Shown here piece after piece: positions 7,934-16,887 of a stretch of DNA of 36,400 nt. The notes beneath the pieces were generated by a model. That model did no database searches and had not been told where the DNA came from. It was given only the letters and a program-made list of their open reading frames with translations. The stretch is from CAYRSS01 sp964426945 (GTDB taxonomy: Bacteria; Planctomycetota; Phycisphaerae; UBA1845), in assembly GCA_964426945.1 (NCBI GenBank), contig CAYRSS010000041.1, positions 1 through 36,400 on the forward strand, given 5' to 3'. The position numbers and the translations under genes were made by a program. Every line of letters begins with the position of its first letter. Within the stretch, counting starts at the first letter, position 1.

Positions 7934-10240
7934 ATGGCTGAAGCGCCCCCCAACTCGGTGCCCGACCGGCTCGACTGGCACCTCAAGGCCCATCCGCATC
8001 TCGCCGAACGCATCTATCGTCAGGTGCTCGTCGCTTTGCACAAGGGGGGCGTGACGTCGATCGACGCCATTCACGACGAGGCCCGCGAATCGGCCGGGCG
8101 GCCGCGCCTTCAGGAAGGCGGCGACCCCAATCAGCTCGAACGCGACCGCCTCAGCGATACCGAGCGGCAGCACGTCGAGACGATCATCCGCCGCCTGACC
8201 GGCGCCCACTTCTCGGGCGAAGAGATCGACGACCTCGTCAACCTGACCATCAAGCAGGAAGAAGTCCACAACCTCGAAACCGTCGCCAACCAGGCAAACG
8301 TCTCCTTCCGCCAGCTCGCCGACAAGATTCAGCGCTTCAGCGAACTGCCGCTGGGTGAGACGAAGCTCGCCCCGGCCGAGGTGATGGGCACGCGCGTGGC
8401 GCTGATCCGCCACTTCTTCAGCGACCAGCTCGAGTTCATCGGCATCGCCAAGAACCACCTTCAGATCCGCGACTTCGCCGACGTCACGCGGCACATCATC
8501 GGCAGCGACGCCGGCATGGGCCGCATCGGCGGCAAGGCCGGCGGCATGATCCTGGCCTACAAGATCCTCGCCGACGCCGACGAGAAAGCGGGCGGATCGC
8601 CGTTTCTGCCGGTCGCGATGCCCGAGTCGTATTTCCTACGCAGCGACGTGGTCGAAGACTTCCTGCGCCTTAACCGGCTGCACGAGTACGCCAACCAGAA
8701 ATACAAGCCGATCGACGACGTCGGCCGCGAGTACCCGCTGATCCGCGGCGTGTTTCGCATCGGCGATTTTCCGCTCGAAATTGTTCAGCGCCTGCGCTCC
8801 ATCCTGACGGCCGTCGGCAACCACCCGGTGATCGTGCGCTCCAGCAGCCTGCTTGAGGACCGCCTCGGCACGGCGTTCTCCGGCAAATACGCCAGCGTGT
8901 TCGTGGCCAACCAGGGCTCGCTGGAGGAGCGCCTGCGGACGGTCCTGGCCGCCATCGCCGAGGTCTACGCCAGCGTCATGGCGCCCGACCCGATCCTCTA
9001 TCGCCGTGAACACAACCTCATCGACTATGTCGAAGAGATGGCGGTTTTGATTCAGAAGGTTGTCGGCGTGCACGTGGGCGACTACTTTTTCCCGCCTTTT
9101 GCGGGGGTGGCCTTCTCGCGTAACGAGTATCGCTGGTCGCCGCGGATCAAGCGTGAGGACGGGCTGGCGCGTGTGGTGATGGGGCTGGGCACGCGGGCGG
9201 TGGATCGGGTGGGCAGCGACTACCCGCGCATGGTCGCCCTCGGCGCGCCGACGCTGCGGCCCGAATCCAGCGTGCAGGAGATCCTCCGCAGCGGCCAGCA
9301 GACGATGGACGTCATCAACATCAAGCGCAACCGCCTCGAGTCCATTCGCGTGCAGGAGGCCTTCGAGCAGGGCGACGGCATCCCGATGATCGACCGCATC
9401 GTCTCCGTGTACCGCGACGGCGACCTGTTCTCGCCGCCGGGGCTGCACATCGACGCGCGGCCTGATCAGCTCCGCGTCACCTTCGACAAGCTCATCCGCA
9501 CGACGCCCTTCGCCGCCCGCGTGCGCGACATGCTCGCGCGCCTCGAAGATGCTTACGGCATGCCGATCGACATGGAGTTTGCCTGCGACGGCGAGAAGTT
9601 CTACATGCTGCAGTGTCGCACGCTTGCCCAGACCCGCGACGCGGGGCCGGTTCGCGTGCCCGACAACATTCCCGTCGAGGACGTGCTTTTCGAGGCGACG
9701 CGGTTCGTGCGCACCGGGCTGATCGAATCGATCCGCTACATCGTGTATGTCGATCCGCGGGTCTACGATGCCGTTCCGTCGCGTGAGCGCCGCGTCGAGA
9801 TCGCCCGCGCCATCGGCCACCTCAACCACCTGCTGCCCAAGCGCGAGTTCATTCTCGTCGGCCCCGGCCGATGGGGCAGCAACGACATCTGCCTCGGCGT
9901 GCCCGTCCGCTACGCCGACATCAACCACACGCGCATGCTCATCGAGGTGGCCCGGGCCAAGGAAGGGTTCGTCCCCGAAGTCTCCTTCGGCACCCACTTC
10001 TTTCAGGACCTGGTCGAGGCCGACATCCACTACCTGCCGCTTTACCCCGACACCGACGGCGTCCGCTTCAACGAGGCGTTTCTCGAGCAGGCGGGCAACG
10101 CCCTCCCTCGCCTGGCCCCGAAGTTTGCCGATTTCGAGCGGGAAATCCGCGTCATCGACGTGCCCGAATCCGCACGCGGCCGCTGCCTCACGATCGCCCT
10201 CGACGGCGAAGGCGAGCGAGCCCTCGCCTACCTCAAGTAG
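7934..10240 (+). CDS. PEP/pyruvate-binding (PPDK N-terminal-like) domain protein lacking the rest of the enzyme
   Basis: The 768-aa product carries an ATP-grasp-type PEP/pyruvate-binding domain like the nucleotide-binding half of PEP synthase and pyruvate phosphate dikinase. Visible motifs are GRIGGKAGGM near residue 200, VIVRSSSLLEDRLGTAFSGKY in the middle and MEFACDGEKFYMLQCR toward the end. The C-terminal part has a distinct conserved block (LVGPGRWGSND, SFGTHFFQDLVEADI). The phosphohistidine swivelling domain and the PEP-utilising TIM barrel are absent, so it cannot be a complete PEP synthase. The ATG at 7934 is preferred; the in-frame TTG at 7844 would add a basic non-conserved leader. 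Its substrate is not known to me. Confidence 0.82.
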   Translation: MAEAPPNSVPDRLDWHLKAHPHLAERIYRQVLVALHKGGVTSIDAIHDEARESAGRPRLQEGGDPNQLERDRLSDTERQHVETIIRRLTGAHFSGEEIDDLVNLTIKQEEVHNLETVANQANVSFRQLADKIQRFSELPLGETKLAPAEVMGTRVALIRHFFSDQLEFIGIAKNHLQIRDFADVTRHIIGSDAGMGRIGGKAGGMILAYKILADADEKAGGSPFLPVAMPESYFLRSDVVEDFLRLNRLHEYANQKYKPIDDVGREYPLIRGVFRIGDFPLEIVQRLRSILTAVGNHPVIVRSSSLLEDRLGTAFSGKYASVFVANQGSLEERLRTVLAAIAEVYASVMAPDPILYRREHNLIDYVEEMAVLIQKVVGVHVGDYFFPPFAGVAFSRNEYRWSPRIKREDGLARVVMGLGTRAVDRVGSDYPRMVALGAPTLRPESSVQEILRSGQQTMDVINIKRNRLESIRVQEAFEQGDGIPMIDRIVSVYRDGDLFSPPGLHIDARPDQLRVTFDKLIRTTPFAARVRDMLARLEDAYGMPIDMEFACDGEKFYMLQCRTLAQTRDAGPVRVPDNIPVEDVLFEATRFVRTGLIESIRYIVYVDPRVYDAVPSRERRVEIARAIGHLNHLLPKREFILVGPGRWGSNDICLGVPVRYADINHTRMLIEVARAKEGFVPEVSFGTHFFQDLVEADIHYLPLYPDTDGVRFNEAFLEQAGNALPRLAPKFADFEREIRVIDVPESARGRCLTIALDGEGERALAYLK

Positions 10241-10265
10241 CCGCCGCAGCTCGGTAAAAAAGCAG

Positions 10266-10297
10266 CGGACACGGGTAAAGGAGCAACCCCGTGTCCG
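10266..10297. terminator. Hairpin downstream of the PEP-binding gene
   Basis: A perfect 10-bp inverted repeat (CGGACACGGG and CCCGTGTCCG, 12-nt loop) lies 26 nt after the stop codon. A run of six A lies 5 nt outside the left arm, so the U-tract would be on a minus-strand transcript, at a slightly long distance. On the plus strand it would be a hairpin without a U-run. Confidence 0.45.
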
Positions 10298-10684
10298 TGC
10301 GGCCGATCGCGGGATGCAATCGACGTTGTCTTTTTCCTCCCGGCAGTCCCGGCGGGAGCGAAGCCCACCGGAGAACGCAGGAGGCGTACGCCCTATCTCG
10401 GACCGGCCCTTTGTCCCAACGTCCGCGGCATCCGTCAAGCATTTCTTTTTTGAGAACGCTGCGCTGCGCAATTCCTGCGCGTGCGATCTCGACGCGGGCA
10501 GCACATCACGCGCGGGCGAACCGTTACGAGTTGACCGCGCGGCTTGCGAATCTGGTGAAAGTTGCGAAGGTGGTCTGTCGCGAAGTGAGGCGCGCCGGCG
10601 CCCGCCCGCGCGAGCATGCTGCACTTGCACTGGTCCTCGCCGCCCCGTCCGGGTACAACGCTCGGCGAATTGGGAGAAACTACG
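10298..10684. other. 387-nt region with no gene I can support
   Basis: Open frames here (for example 10291-10704 on the plus strand) have Arg/Ala-rich products with no family resemblance and no convincing ribosome-binding site. The stretch is less uniformly GC-rich than its neighbours and includes pyrimidine runs near 10328-10336 and 10441-10450. It probably contains the larC promoter. I found no clear riboswitch or tRNA fold. Confidence 0.4.
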
Positions 10685-11893
10685 TTGCAGATTGCCTACT
10701 TTGACTGCTTCAGCGGCGCCGGCGGCGACATGATCGTGGCGAGCCTCATCGACGCTGGCGCGTCCCCGGACGCGCTGCGCGAGCGACTGGCAGCGCTCGG
10801 CCTTGCCGGCTACGGGCTGACGATCGACCGCGTCTCGAAGCGCGGTATCGCCGCTTCGCGGTTTCTCGTCGAGCTCGACGACTCCCAGAAGCACCCCCAC
10901 CGCCACCTCAAGCACATCGTGCAGATCCTCGAGGCCGGCCGCCTTCCGGAACGCGTGTTCGACAAAGCGAAACGTGTTTTCACCCGGTTGGCCGAAGCCG
11001 AAGCCGCGGTCCACGGCACGACGATCGAGAAGGTCCATTTCCACGAGGTCGGGGCGATCGACGCCGTGCTCGACATCGTCGGGGCGGTCATCGCGCTGGA
11101 AATGCTCGGCGTGGAGGAGGTCCACTGCTCCCCCGTGGTCGTGGGCAGCGGCACCGTCCGCTGCGATCACGGCCTCCTGCCGGTGCCACCGCCGGCGGTA
11201 GCCCGACTGCTGCTGGGTGTTCCCGTGCTCCCGACTACCGAGGACGGCGAGCTGCTGACCCCCACGGCGGCGGCCCTGCTGACGACACTGGCGAGCCGAT
11301 TCGGCCCGCCGCCGCCGATGACCATCCGATCCGTCGGCTACGGAGCGGGGATGAAGGAGACCAAGGGGCTGCCCAACGTGCTGCGCGTGGTAATCGGCGA
11401 AGCCGACTCCGCCGCCGGGCAGACGCCGGAGGGGGGCGGCCACGACCAGGTCGTGGTGCTGGAGACCAACATCGATGACGCCTCGGCCCAGGTTGTGGGC
11501 CATTGTCTCGACCGCCTCATGGATGCGGGTGCACTGGACGCGTACACCATGCCGATAAGCATGAAGAAGTGGCGCAGCGGCCTGCTGCTGAGCGTGATGT
11601 GCCGTCCGGCGGACGCCGATCGCCTGCAGGCGATCATTTTCCGCGAGACGCCCACGCTGGGGGTCCGGCGCCAGGTGACCCAGCGGGCCACGCTCGCCCG
11701 CCGGACCGAAACGGTGGACACGCTATACGGGTCGATCGCCGTGAAGGTTGGCCGGCGCGGCGCGTTCGACACCGCAACACCGGAGTACGACGCCTGCCGG
11801 GCGGCGGCCGCGAAACACGATGTCCCGCTTCAGCGCGTCATCGCCGCGGCCGAGGCGGCGTGGAACGAGCGCCAGGCCGGGTCGAAGGGCTGA
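10685..11893 (+). CDS. larC: LarC family nickel insertion protein
   Basis: LarC inserts nickel, in a CTP-dependent reaction, into pyridinium-3,5-bisthiocarboxylic acid mononucleotide to make the nickel-pincer cofactor of lactate racemase and related enzymes. The ~402-aa product begins LQIAYFDCFSGAGGDM, the characteristic N-terminus, and has the HFHEVGAIDAVLDIVG block and the C-terminal ETNIDDASAQVVG and MPISMKKWRSG motifs. It is a single continuous frame, unlike lactobacilli where larC1/larC2 need a frameshift. The start is TTG 10685, with GGGAG at 10672-10676 spaced 8 nt, and this places the conserved motif at the N-terminus. larB, larE and larA are not nearby. Confidence 0.93.
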   Translation: MQIAYFDCFSGAGGDMIVASLIDAGASPDALRERLAALGLAGYGLTIDRVSKRGIAASRFLVELDDSQKHPHRHLKHIVQILEAGRLPERVFDKAKRVFTRLAEAEAAVHGTTIEKVHFHEVGAIDAVLDIVGAVIALEMLGVEEVHCSPVVVGSGTVRCDHGLLPVPPPAVARLLLGVPVLPTTEDGELLTPTAAALLTTLASRFGPPPPMTIRSVGYGAGMKETKGLPNVLRVVIGEADSAAGQTPEGGGHDQVVVLETNIDDASAQVVGHCLDRLMDAGALDAYTMPISMKKWRSGLLLSVMCRPADADRLQAIIFRETPTLGVRRQVTQRATLARRTETVDTLYGSIAVKVGRRGAFDTATPEYDACRAAAAKHDVPLQRVIAAAEAAWNERQAGSKG

Positions 11894-11916
11894 GACCCGC
11901 CCGGCGGGAGTAGCGC

Positions 11917-12540
11917 ATGCTGATGCCGATCATCTCGCCCGCCCCGCTCGCCGCCCTGCCCGCGGCGATCGTCTCGCCGCAGCAACTGCTGGCGATCGCA
12001 GCGATCGTGGCGGTGACCACCATGCTGATGATCCGGCTGCGCCGAAAGGCGCGGGAGGCGGGCAGCGACCCGCGGACCTACGCCCGCGAGCTTCAGGCCC
12101 GCCTGCGCGAAGAGAAGTCGACCATCACCGAGGCGGAGGAGGTCATGCGCGAGCTGGACGCCCTCGCCCGGCAGATCCACGGCCGCATCGACACCCGCTT
12201 CGCCCGGCTGGAAGCCCTCATCCGCGATGCCGACCAGCGCATCGAAGCCCTCTCGCGGCTGGAGCGCCAGGCGCAGGGCAGGGCCACGCTGGACGTGGTC
12301 TGCGACGAATCGGCGACAGGGCGAAGCAGCGCCGGCGGCTCGACCCGCCCCGAAAACGCGAACGAACCACCCGATACAGCCGCCGCCACGCCGGAGCGTC
12401 GCCTTCAGGCCGAGGTGATCCGCCTCTCCGAAGCCGGGCTCGACGCCCGCGGCATCGCCCGGGAAACCGGCCGGGCCGTCGGCGAAGTGGAACTCATCCT
12501 CGCCCTCCGCAAGACCCGCACGCAGGCGGCGACGGTGTGA
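11917..12540 (+). CDS. Membrane-anchored coiled-coil protein with C-terminal HTH-like segment, unknown function
   Basis: I do not recognise a named family with certainty. The 207-aa product has one N-terminal hydrophobic helix (about residues 18-40, ending in RLRRK), then a charged, heptad-like coiled-coil stretch (about 48-115), a low-complexity linker, and a C-terminal segment EVIRLSEAGLDARGIARETG followed by VGEVELILALRK. That ending resembles the short helix-turn-helix at the end of some small Firmicutes membrane proteins annotated as DUF6115; this resemblance is from memory. GGGAG lies 7 nt before the ATG. It follows larC by 23 nt, so cotranscription is plausible, and it ends 30 nt from the convergent fic stop. 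Confidence 0.75.
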   Translation: MLMPIISPAPLAALPAAIVSPQQLLAIAAIVAVTTMLMIRLRRKAREAGSDPRTYARELQARLREEKSTITEAEEVMRELDALARQIHGRIDTRFARLEALIRDADQRIEALSRLERQAQGRATLDVVCDESATGRSSAGGSTRPENANEPPDTAAATPERRLQAEVIRLSEAGLDARGIARETGRAVGEVELILALRKTRTQAATV

Positions 12541-12570
12541 GCGGGCCCCAGCCTGCTCGGCACAGCACCC

Positions 12571-13914
12571 TTATTGTTCCAGCAGTTTTTCCATCCCGTC
12601 GGCCGGCGTGAAGTGCCACTCTCGACCGATTTTCTCCTGCAGCAGCAGTCCCTTCTCCGCAAGATCCAGCAGGTCGGTCCGAGCCGTCTGGTACACGACA
12701 TTGTGGGTTCGCTGGTGTCCGGCGATGGTGTAGGACGCCTTCGGATGACGCAGTGCGTGGCTGATCAGTGCCCGTTGGCGTGGGTTCAGGTAGCGCATGC
12801 CGCGCAGGCGGCCTTCAAGTGCGGCCAGTTCTTTCGTTCGCCGGTCAATCCAGTCCTGAAGAGCCACCACCGCGCGATCGATCACATCAAGGTGGTAATG
12901 GAGGAAGTACGTCAGGTCATTGTCGTCCGTCTCGGTGAGCAGGAATGCACGACCATACTGGGCCGGCGCCTGGTAGATGATTTCCGAAATGGAGATGTAC
13001 TCAGCCAGCCAGTAATCACTGCGCAGCATGGACCAGTAGAAAAGGGCACGCGCTGTACGCCCGTTGCCGTCGCAGAACGGATGGTCATACGCAAGCCAGA
13101 AGTGCAGAATGATGCTGCGAATGACAGGGTGAAGGAAGCTCTCAGCCCGGGGAGCTTCGTTCGCAAAATCGCACATCGCCTGAAGCCGTCCGGGAAGTTC
13201 GTCGGGGGGGGGCGGGATGTGGTAAACCTCGCCGCTCAATTCGTTGCCGACGTCGATCGAGCCATCCTCCGCTGTGCGCAGCCTTCCCGACTGGTCGACT
13301 TTGTCGAGCGTCCCCTGCGTCACGCATCGCTGGACGTCGAGCACGCTTGCGGGAGTGAGCGGTGCATCGCGAAGCTTGCGTACGAGTTCGAGGGCGAGGT
13401 AGTTGTTCAGGCACATCAGCTCACCCAGGTTGGTGGGCTTGCGGGCGCTGAACAGCAGCTCGCGAGCGAGCTGCCTCGTCGTCGGTGCCTTCTCGATCAG
13501 GCTCGACGTGACCGCCTCCTCCACGAGAGAGCGAACGATGTACTGATCTCGCCCCTCGGGATTCGTGAGCACATCATGCATTCCGACACTGCCGCCGAGG
13601 CTCAGGTCGATCTTGTGCAGGCTCTCGTGAATGCGGTCCGTCAGCGCGTAGGAGAAGTTCTTGCCCTGCGAGTCGCGAAGCGGGACCACTTTCCGGCCCG
13701 ACCTGCGTACCATTTTGAGCACGGACCACCACTCTTCCCGGCTCAGCCCGTCAGGTGGCGACTTCCATCTCACGTCGTCCCAAGGGCGATACGCGCTTCC
13801 CTCGGCATGTCCGAGAAGATCCGAGAACCCCTTCGAGGTCAGACGGGCTATCACCGCCATGAAGGCGTCGTTCGTGGCCTTCTCAGAAGGGGGCAAAGCC
13901 GGGCGCTGCACCAT
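12571..13914 (-). CDS. Fic-family protein (probable AMP transferase) with C-terminal winged-helix-like region
   Basis: Fic enzymes transfer AMP or related groups to hydroxyl side chains of target proteins. The 447-aa product has the full active-site motif HPFCDGNGRTAR at residues 278-289, with catalytic His278 and the anion-binding GNGR loop. The N-terminal part has SSLIEKAPTT (residues 137-146), matching the class II autoinhibitory helix with Glu141 placed to block ATP; the usual Gly/Asn after Glu is Lys here. The last ~80 residues resemble a winged helix (RQRALISHAL, TYQTARTDLLDL-like), as in Fic proteins that bind DNA. AGGAGG lies 4 nt before ATG 13914. It has an AT-rich upstream region unlike its neighbours, suggesting acquisition by transfer. 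No antitoxin gene is adjacent. Confidence 0.92.
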   Translation of the reverse strand: MVQRPALPPSEKATNDAFMAVIARLTSKGFSDLLGHAEGSAYRPWDDVRWKSPPDGLSREEWWSVLKMVRRSGRKVVPLRDSQGKNFSYALTDRIHESLHKIDLSLGGSVGMHDVLTNPEGRDQYIVRSLVEEAVTSSLIEKAPTTRQLARELLFSARKPTNLGELMCLNNYLALELVRKLRDAPLTPASVLDVQRCVTQGTLDKVDQSGRLRTAEDGSIDVGNELSGEVYHIPPPPDELPGRLQAMCDFANEAPRAESFLHPVIRSIILHFWLAYDHPFCDGNGRTARALFYWSMLRSDYWLAEYISISEIIYQAPAQYGRAFLLTETDDNDLTYFLHYHLDVIDRAVVALQDWIDRRTKELAALEGRLRGMRYLNPRQRALISHALRHPKASYTIAGHQRTHNVVYQTARTDLLDLAEKGLLLQEKIGREWHFTPADGMEKLLEQ

Positions 13915-13939
13915 AACCTCCTAACCTTCAGAGCTTTAC

Positions 13940-14027
13940 AGCTACTACACTTAAACTAATCTTCTCAGATTTAGTATATGACGTAGGCGGCCGTGCGCCA
14001 ATACTACTTTTTGATATTTTAGTAGCT
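13940..14027. repeat. AGCTACTA/TAGTAGCT inverted repeat flanking the fic promoter
   Basis: AGCTACTA at 13940-13947 and its exact complement TAGTAGCT at 14020-14027 bracket the candidate fic promoter, and a related ATACTACT lies at 14001-14008, touching the -35 box. The arrangement suggests operator half-sites for a repressor, possibly the Fic protein itself through its winged-helix region. This is inference only. Confidence 0.4.
13973..14001 (-). promoter_or_regulatory. Candidate sigma-70-type promoter of the fic gene
   Basis: On the minus strand TTGGCG (13996-14001) is followed after exactly 17 nt by TATACT (13973-13978), about 60 nt before the fic start codon. The region is markedly AT-rich compared with the surrounding sequence. 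This is a motif match; the start site is not known. Confidence 0.55.
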
Positions 14028-14129
14028 ATTTGGCTTTGGCAGGTGAGGCACGAGGAGGCCTCGCCGAACCGTCTGACCGGGGCGTGATGGCTCACCGACC
14101 GGGCGGCCGCGGCCGCAGGCCAAGGCCGG

Positions 14130-16733
14130 TCAGTGGTCCAGAAACGACAGATCCGTATCGATCGCCGCCTCCAGGCTGCGGTGAGACTCGACGTAGTCGA
14201 GCTGCGCGTCGTCGCCGGACGTCGCCAGACGCTCGGTGAGGGCCGGGTCGGCCGGGAAGAGGGCCAGCCCCGCCTGCCAGGCCTTGCGGGCCTCGGCGTA
14301 GGACTTGTCCTTGGTGAGGGCGTCACCCAGGCCGATGTGGGCGCGAACATACCAAGGCCGGGCCGTGGGGCCGGCGGGGTCGGCGGCCTGAAGTTCGAGG
14401 CAGCGGCGGAAGTCCGCGGCGGCGTCGTCCGAGTGGCCCAGCGACTTGGGCCAGTGCAGGTGGTTCATCGCCCGGCAGTACCAGGCCACCCACAGGTCGG
14501 GATGTTTCTCGATGATGCGGTTTAGCACCTTCAGCGAGTTGTTCGCCAGCGTGCCCTTGCTGACCACCGCGGCGATCCCGCCGCAGGTGGGGATCTTGTC
14601 GACGTAGGTGCACGAATACTGCACGTGCGTGGCGAGATGCTCGCCATGCGCCCCGGCGAGCTTCTCGAAGAAGCGGACCGCCCGGTCGTGCTGGCCATAC
14701 TCGGCGCAGCGGGCGCGGTAGGCGCTGCCCAGCGACCAGCCGTCTGGCAGCGTCGCGAGCTTCTCCTCCATCGAGGCGAGCAGCTGCTCCACCCGGGCGG
14801 GGTCGAGTTCGTCGGCGACTCGTACCTCGCGCGCCTTCACCGGCGCGGCACGCGGCGTGGGCTGAGTCGGGGCGATGGCAACGCGGTCGGCGTACTGCGA
14901 CGGATCCTGCTCGACGGTGATGTAGCGATCGGCCTCCACGTTCTCCAGATACTGCAGCCCGCCGTCGGGCCAGCGGACCTCGAGGAGATCGACGCGGTCG
15001 TCGCGCCCCAGGCCGAAGAAGAGGCGCGGATCGCTCTGGCCGCTGTAGCCGTTGCCGCCGTCGCGCTCGCGGATCTGTCGCCCGGACGCCGACACGATCG
15101 ACACCCGCGCGCCGATGGCGTCGCGGTTCACCTTCGTCTCCGGCCGCGTGACGAGCTTCACCCCGAGCCAGTGATTCACACCCGCGCCGTGATCGCGGGC
15201 TGCGCCGTCGTTGCGGTAAAAATCGGGCCGATCATTCTGGTTGGCGACGAACAGGTCGAGATCGCCGTCGTTGTCCGGGTCGAAGATCACCGCGCCGCGG
15301 CCGTCACGCGGATCGGTGATGCCCAGTTCCGCCGCCCGCTCGGTGAAGGTGTAGAGCGTCTCGTTGCGCCACAGGCGGGTCTTCTCGTAGCCGGAGAAGG
15401 ATCGATCGCCGATGGCCGGCCACGCCGTGGCATCGGTCGGGGCAACGCCCTCGACGGTCCACGTGGCCAGGTCGTACCAGTAATTGCCGGGCCCCGCGCT
15501 GATGAAGCCGTTGAGCGAGATGATGTCGAGATCGCCGTCGTTGTCGAAGTCGAAGAACTTCGCCCCCCAGCCCCACCCGCCGTTGAATGCCCCGGCCTCG
15601 ACCGACATGTCGGTAAACGTCACCCGCCCGTCCGGCCCGGGACCGTTGTTGTACCAGAGCATGTTGCCCTCTTTGAGGTACTCATCGGTGGTGATGTTCG
15701 TGACGTAGATGTCGAGCCAGCCGTCGTTGTTGAAGTCGCCGAACTCGGCGTTCATGCCCTTCTTGGTGTCGAAGCCGATGGCATACTCGGTGGCGTTCTC
15801 GAAGCGGCCGCCGCCGAGGTTGATGAATAGCTGGTCGGGGCCGAAGTCGTCGGCGACGTAGATGTCGGGCCAGCCGTCGTTGTTCACATCGCCGCTGCCG
15901 ACGGCGAGCGTCCAGCCCGGATCATCCAACCCCAGCTCGGGGGCGACGTCGGTGAAGGTGCCGTCTGGGTTCTGGCGATAGAGCGCGTTGCGCCCGCCGT
16001 TGCGCGACTGTTCGAAGTCGTCGTGCATGATCTCGGTCGTTTCGAGATCCCACAGGTTGTGGTCCTTGAAGTAGTTGCCGACGTACAGGTCGAGTCGGCC
16101 GTCGAGGTTGTAGTCGAGCCACACGGCGGCGTTGCCGTTCGCCCAGTCGATGCCCGGCTCGCCGCTGCGCCGACGGAACAGCTCATCGCTCACCTCGCGG
16201 AAGGTGCCGTCGCCGTTGTTGCGGAATAGCGAGTCGTTGCCCCAGCGGACGAGGTAGAGATCAGGGCGGCCGTCGTTGTCGTAGTCGCCCCAGACGCAGT
16301 CCATGCTCGCGCCTTTGGCGCCGTTGAGATCCGCCAGCCCCGCGCGCGCGGCGACATCGGTAAACGTGCCGTCGCCGTTGTTGCGGTAGAGCAGGTTGGG
16401 CCGTCCGCGCTCCGAATCGGTGACGTAGAGATCAACCCAGCCGTCGCCATCAAAATCGGCGGCGGCCGCCGCCGCACCGACGCTGCTCAGCCACGAGGCG
16501 ATATTGGCCACCTTGCGGTCGAGCGTCGGCTGACGGTGAACGTGGGTGAAGCCCGCTTCGATCGTCGCGTCGACAAACCACGCGGGGCCGGCGGGCGCCT
16601 CCTTGGCCGGGACGGGCTCATGCGTCGTGGCCGACGGGGCCGACTCCTCGCGGCACGCGGACGCGCCGCCCAACATCACGGTCGCGCTCCACGCGACCAG
16701 CCCCCACCTGACGGACACGTAGCGGGTCACCAT
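14130..16733 (-). CDS. Exported CRTAC1-like FG-GAP/VCBS repeat protein with ASPIC/UnbV domain and C-terminal TPRs
   Basis: This is a large extracytoplasmic protein. The N-terminus has a hydrophobic signal and a possible lipobox (GASAC), so it may be a lipoprotein. Residues ~60-500 hold many FG-GAP/VCBS repeats of the form DFDGDGWVDLYV, DYDNDGRPDLYL and FDNDGDLDI, which build a calcium-binding beta-propeller. An ASPIC/UnbV domain follows (about 530-610; NRDAIGARVSI, LEVRWPDGG, ENVEADRYITVEQD). The last ~220 residues are helical and TPR-like. The family is greatly expanded in planctomycetes; the biochemical role is unknown. ATG 16733 is chosen over GTG 16739, with a G-rich stretch just upstream. 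Confidence 0.88.
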   Translation of the reverse strand: MVTRYVSVRWGLVAWSATVMLGGASACREESAPSATTHEPVPAKEAPAGPAWFVDATIEAGFTHVHRQPTLDRKVANIASWLSSVGAAAAAADFDGDGWVDLYVTDSERGRPNLLYRNNGDGTFTDVAARAGLADLNGAKGASMDCVWGDYDNDGRPDLYLVRWGNDSLFRNNGDGTFREVSDELFRRRSGEPGIDWANGNAAVWLDYNLDGRLDLYVGNYFKDHNLWDLETTEIMHDDFEQSRNGGRNALYRQNPDGTFTDVAPELGLDDPGWTLAVGSGDVNNDGWPDIYVADDFGPDQLFINLGGGRFENATEYAIGFDTKKGMNAEFGDFNNDGWLDIYVTNITTDEYLKEGNMLWYNNGPGPDGRVTFTDMSVEAGAFNGGWGWGAKFFDFDNDGDLDIISLNGFISAGPGNYWYDLATWTVEGVAPTDATAWPAIGDRSFSGYEKTRLWRNETLYTFTERAAELGITDPRDGRGAVIFDPDNDGDLDLFVANQNDRPDFYRNDGAARDHGAGVNHWLGVKLVTRPETKVNRDAIGARVSIVSASGRQIRERDGGNGYSGQSDPRLFFGLGRDDRVDLLEVRWPDGGLQYLENVEADRYITVEQDPSQYADRVAIAPTQPTPRAAPVKAREVRVADELDPARVEQLLASMEEKLATLPDGWSLGSAYRARCAEYGQHDRAVRFFEKLAGAHGEHLATHVQYSCTYVDKIPTCGGIAAVVSKGTLANNSLKVLNRIIEKHPDLWVAWYCRAMNHLHWPKSLGHSDDAAADFRRCLELQAADPAGPTARPWYVRAHIGLGDALTKDKSYAEARKAWQAGLALFPADPALTERLATSGDDAQLDYVESHRSLEAAIDTDLSFLDH

Positions 16734-16887
16734 CTGCACCCCCGGGAAGACATGGCATGATACGGCACCGAAGCGGCGATGGCCCCTCCGAGCGGTATGC
16801 CTCCATTGTAGCTAATCGCAGGAACCCCGACCAAGTCACGGTCGCGGAGAGGCGGGAACCGGGCGGCGATGGCCGCGGCAAGGCAAG

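Noticed and set aside
10291..10704. A 137-aa open frame before larC.
   Set aside because: It runs through larC's start, has composition typical of out-of-frame GC-rich sequence and shows no family motif.
13915..14129. An antitoxin gene (FicA-like) upstream of fic.
   Set aside because: No open frame with an antitoxin-like motif is found in the 215 nt, and the Fic protein carries its own inhibitory-type helix.
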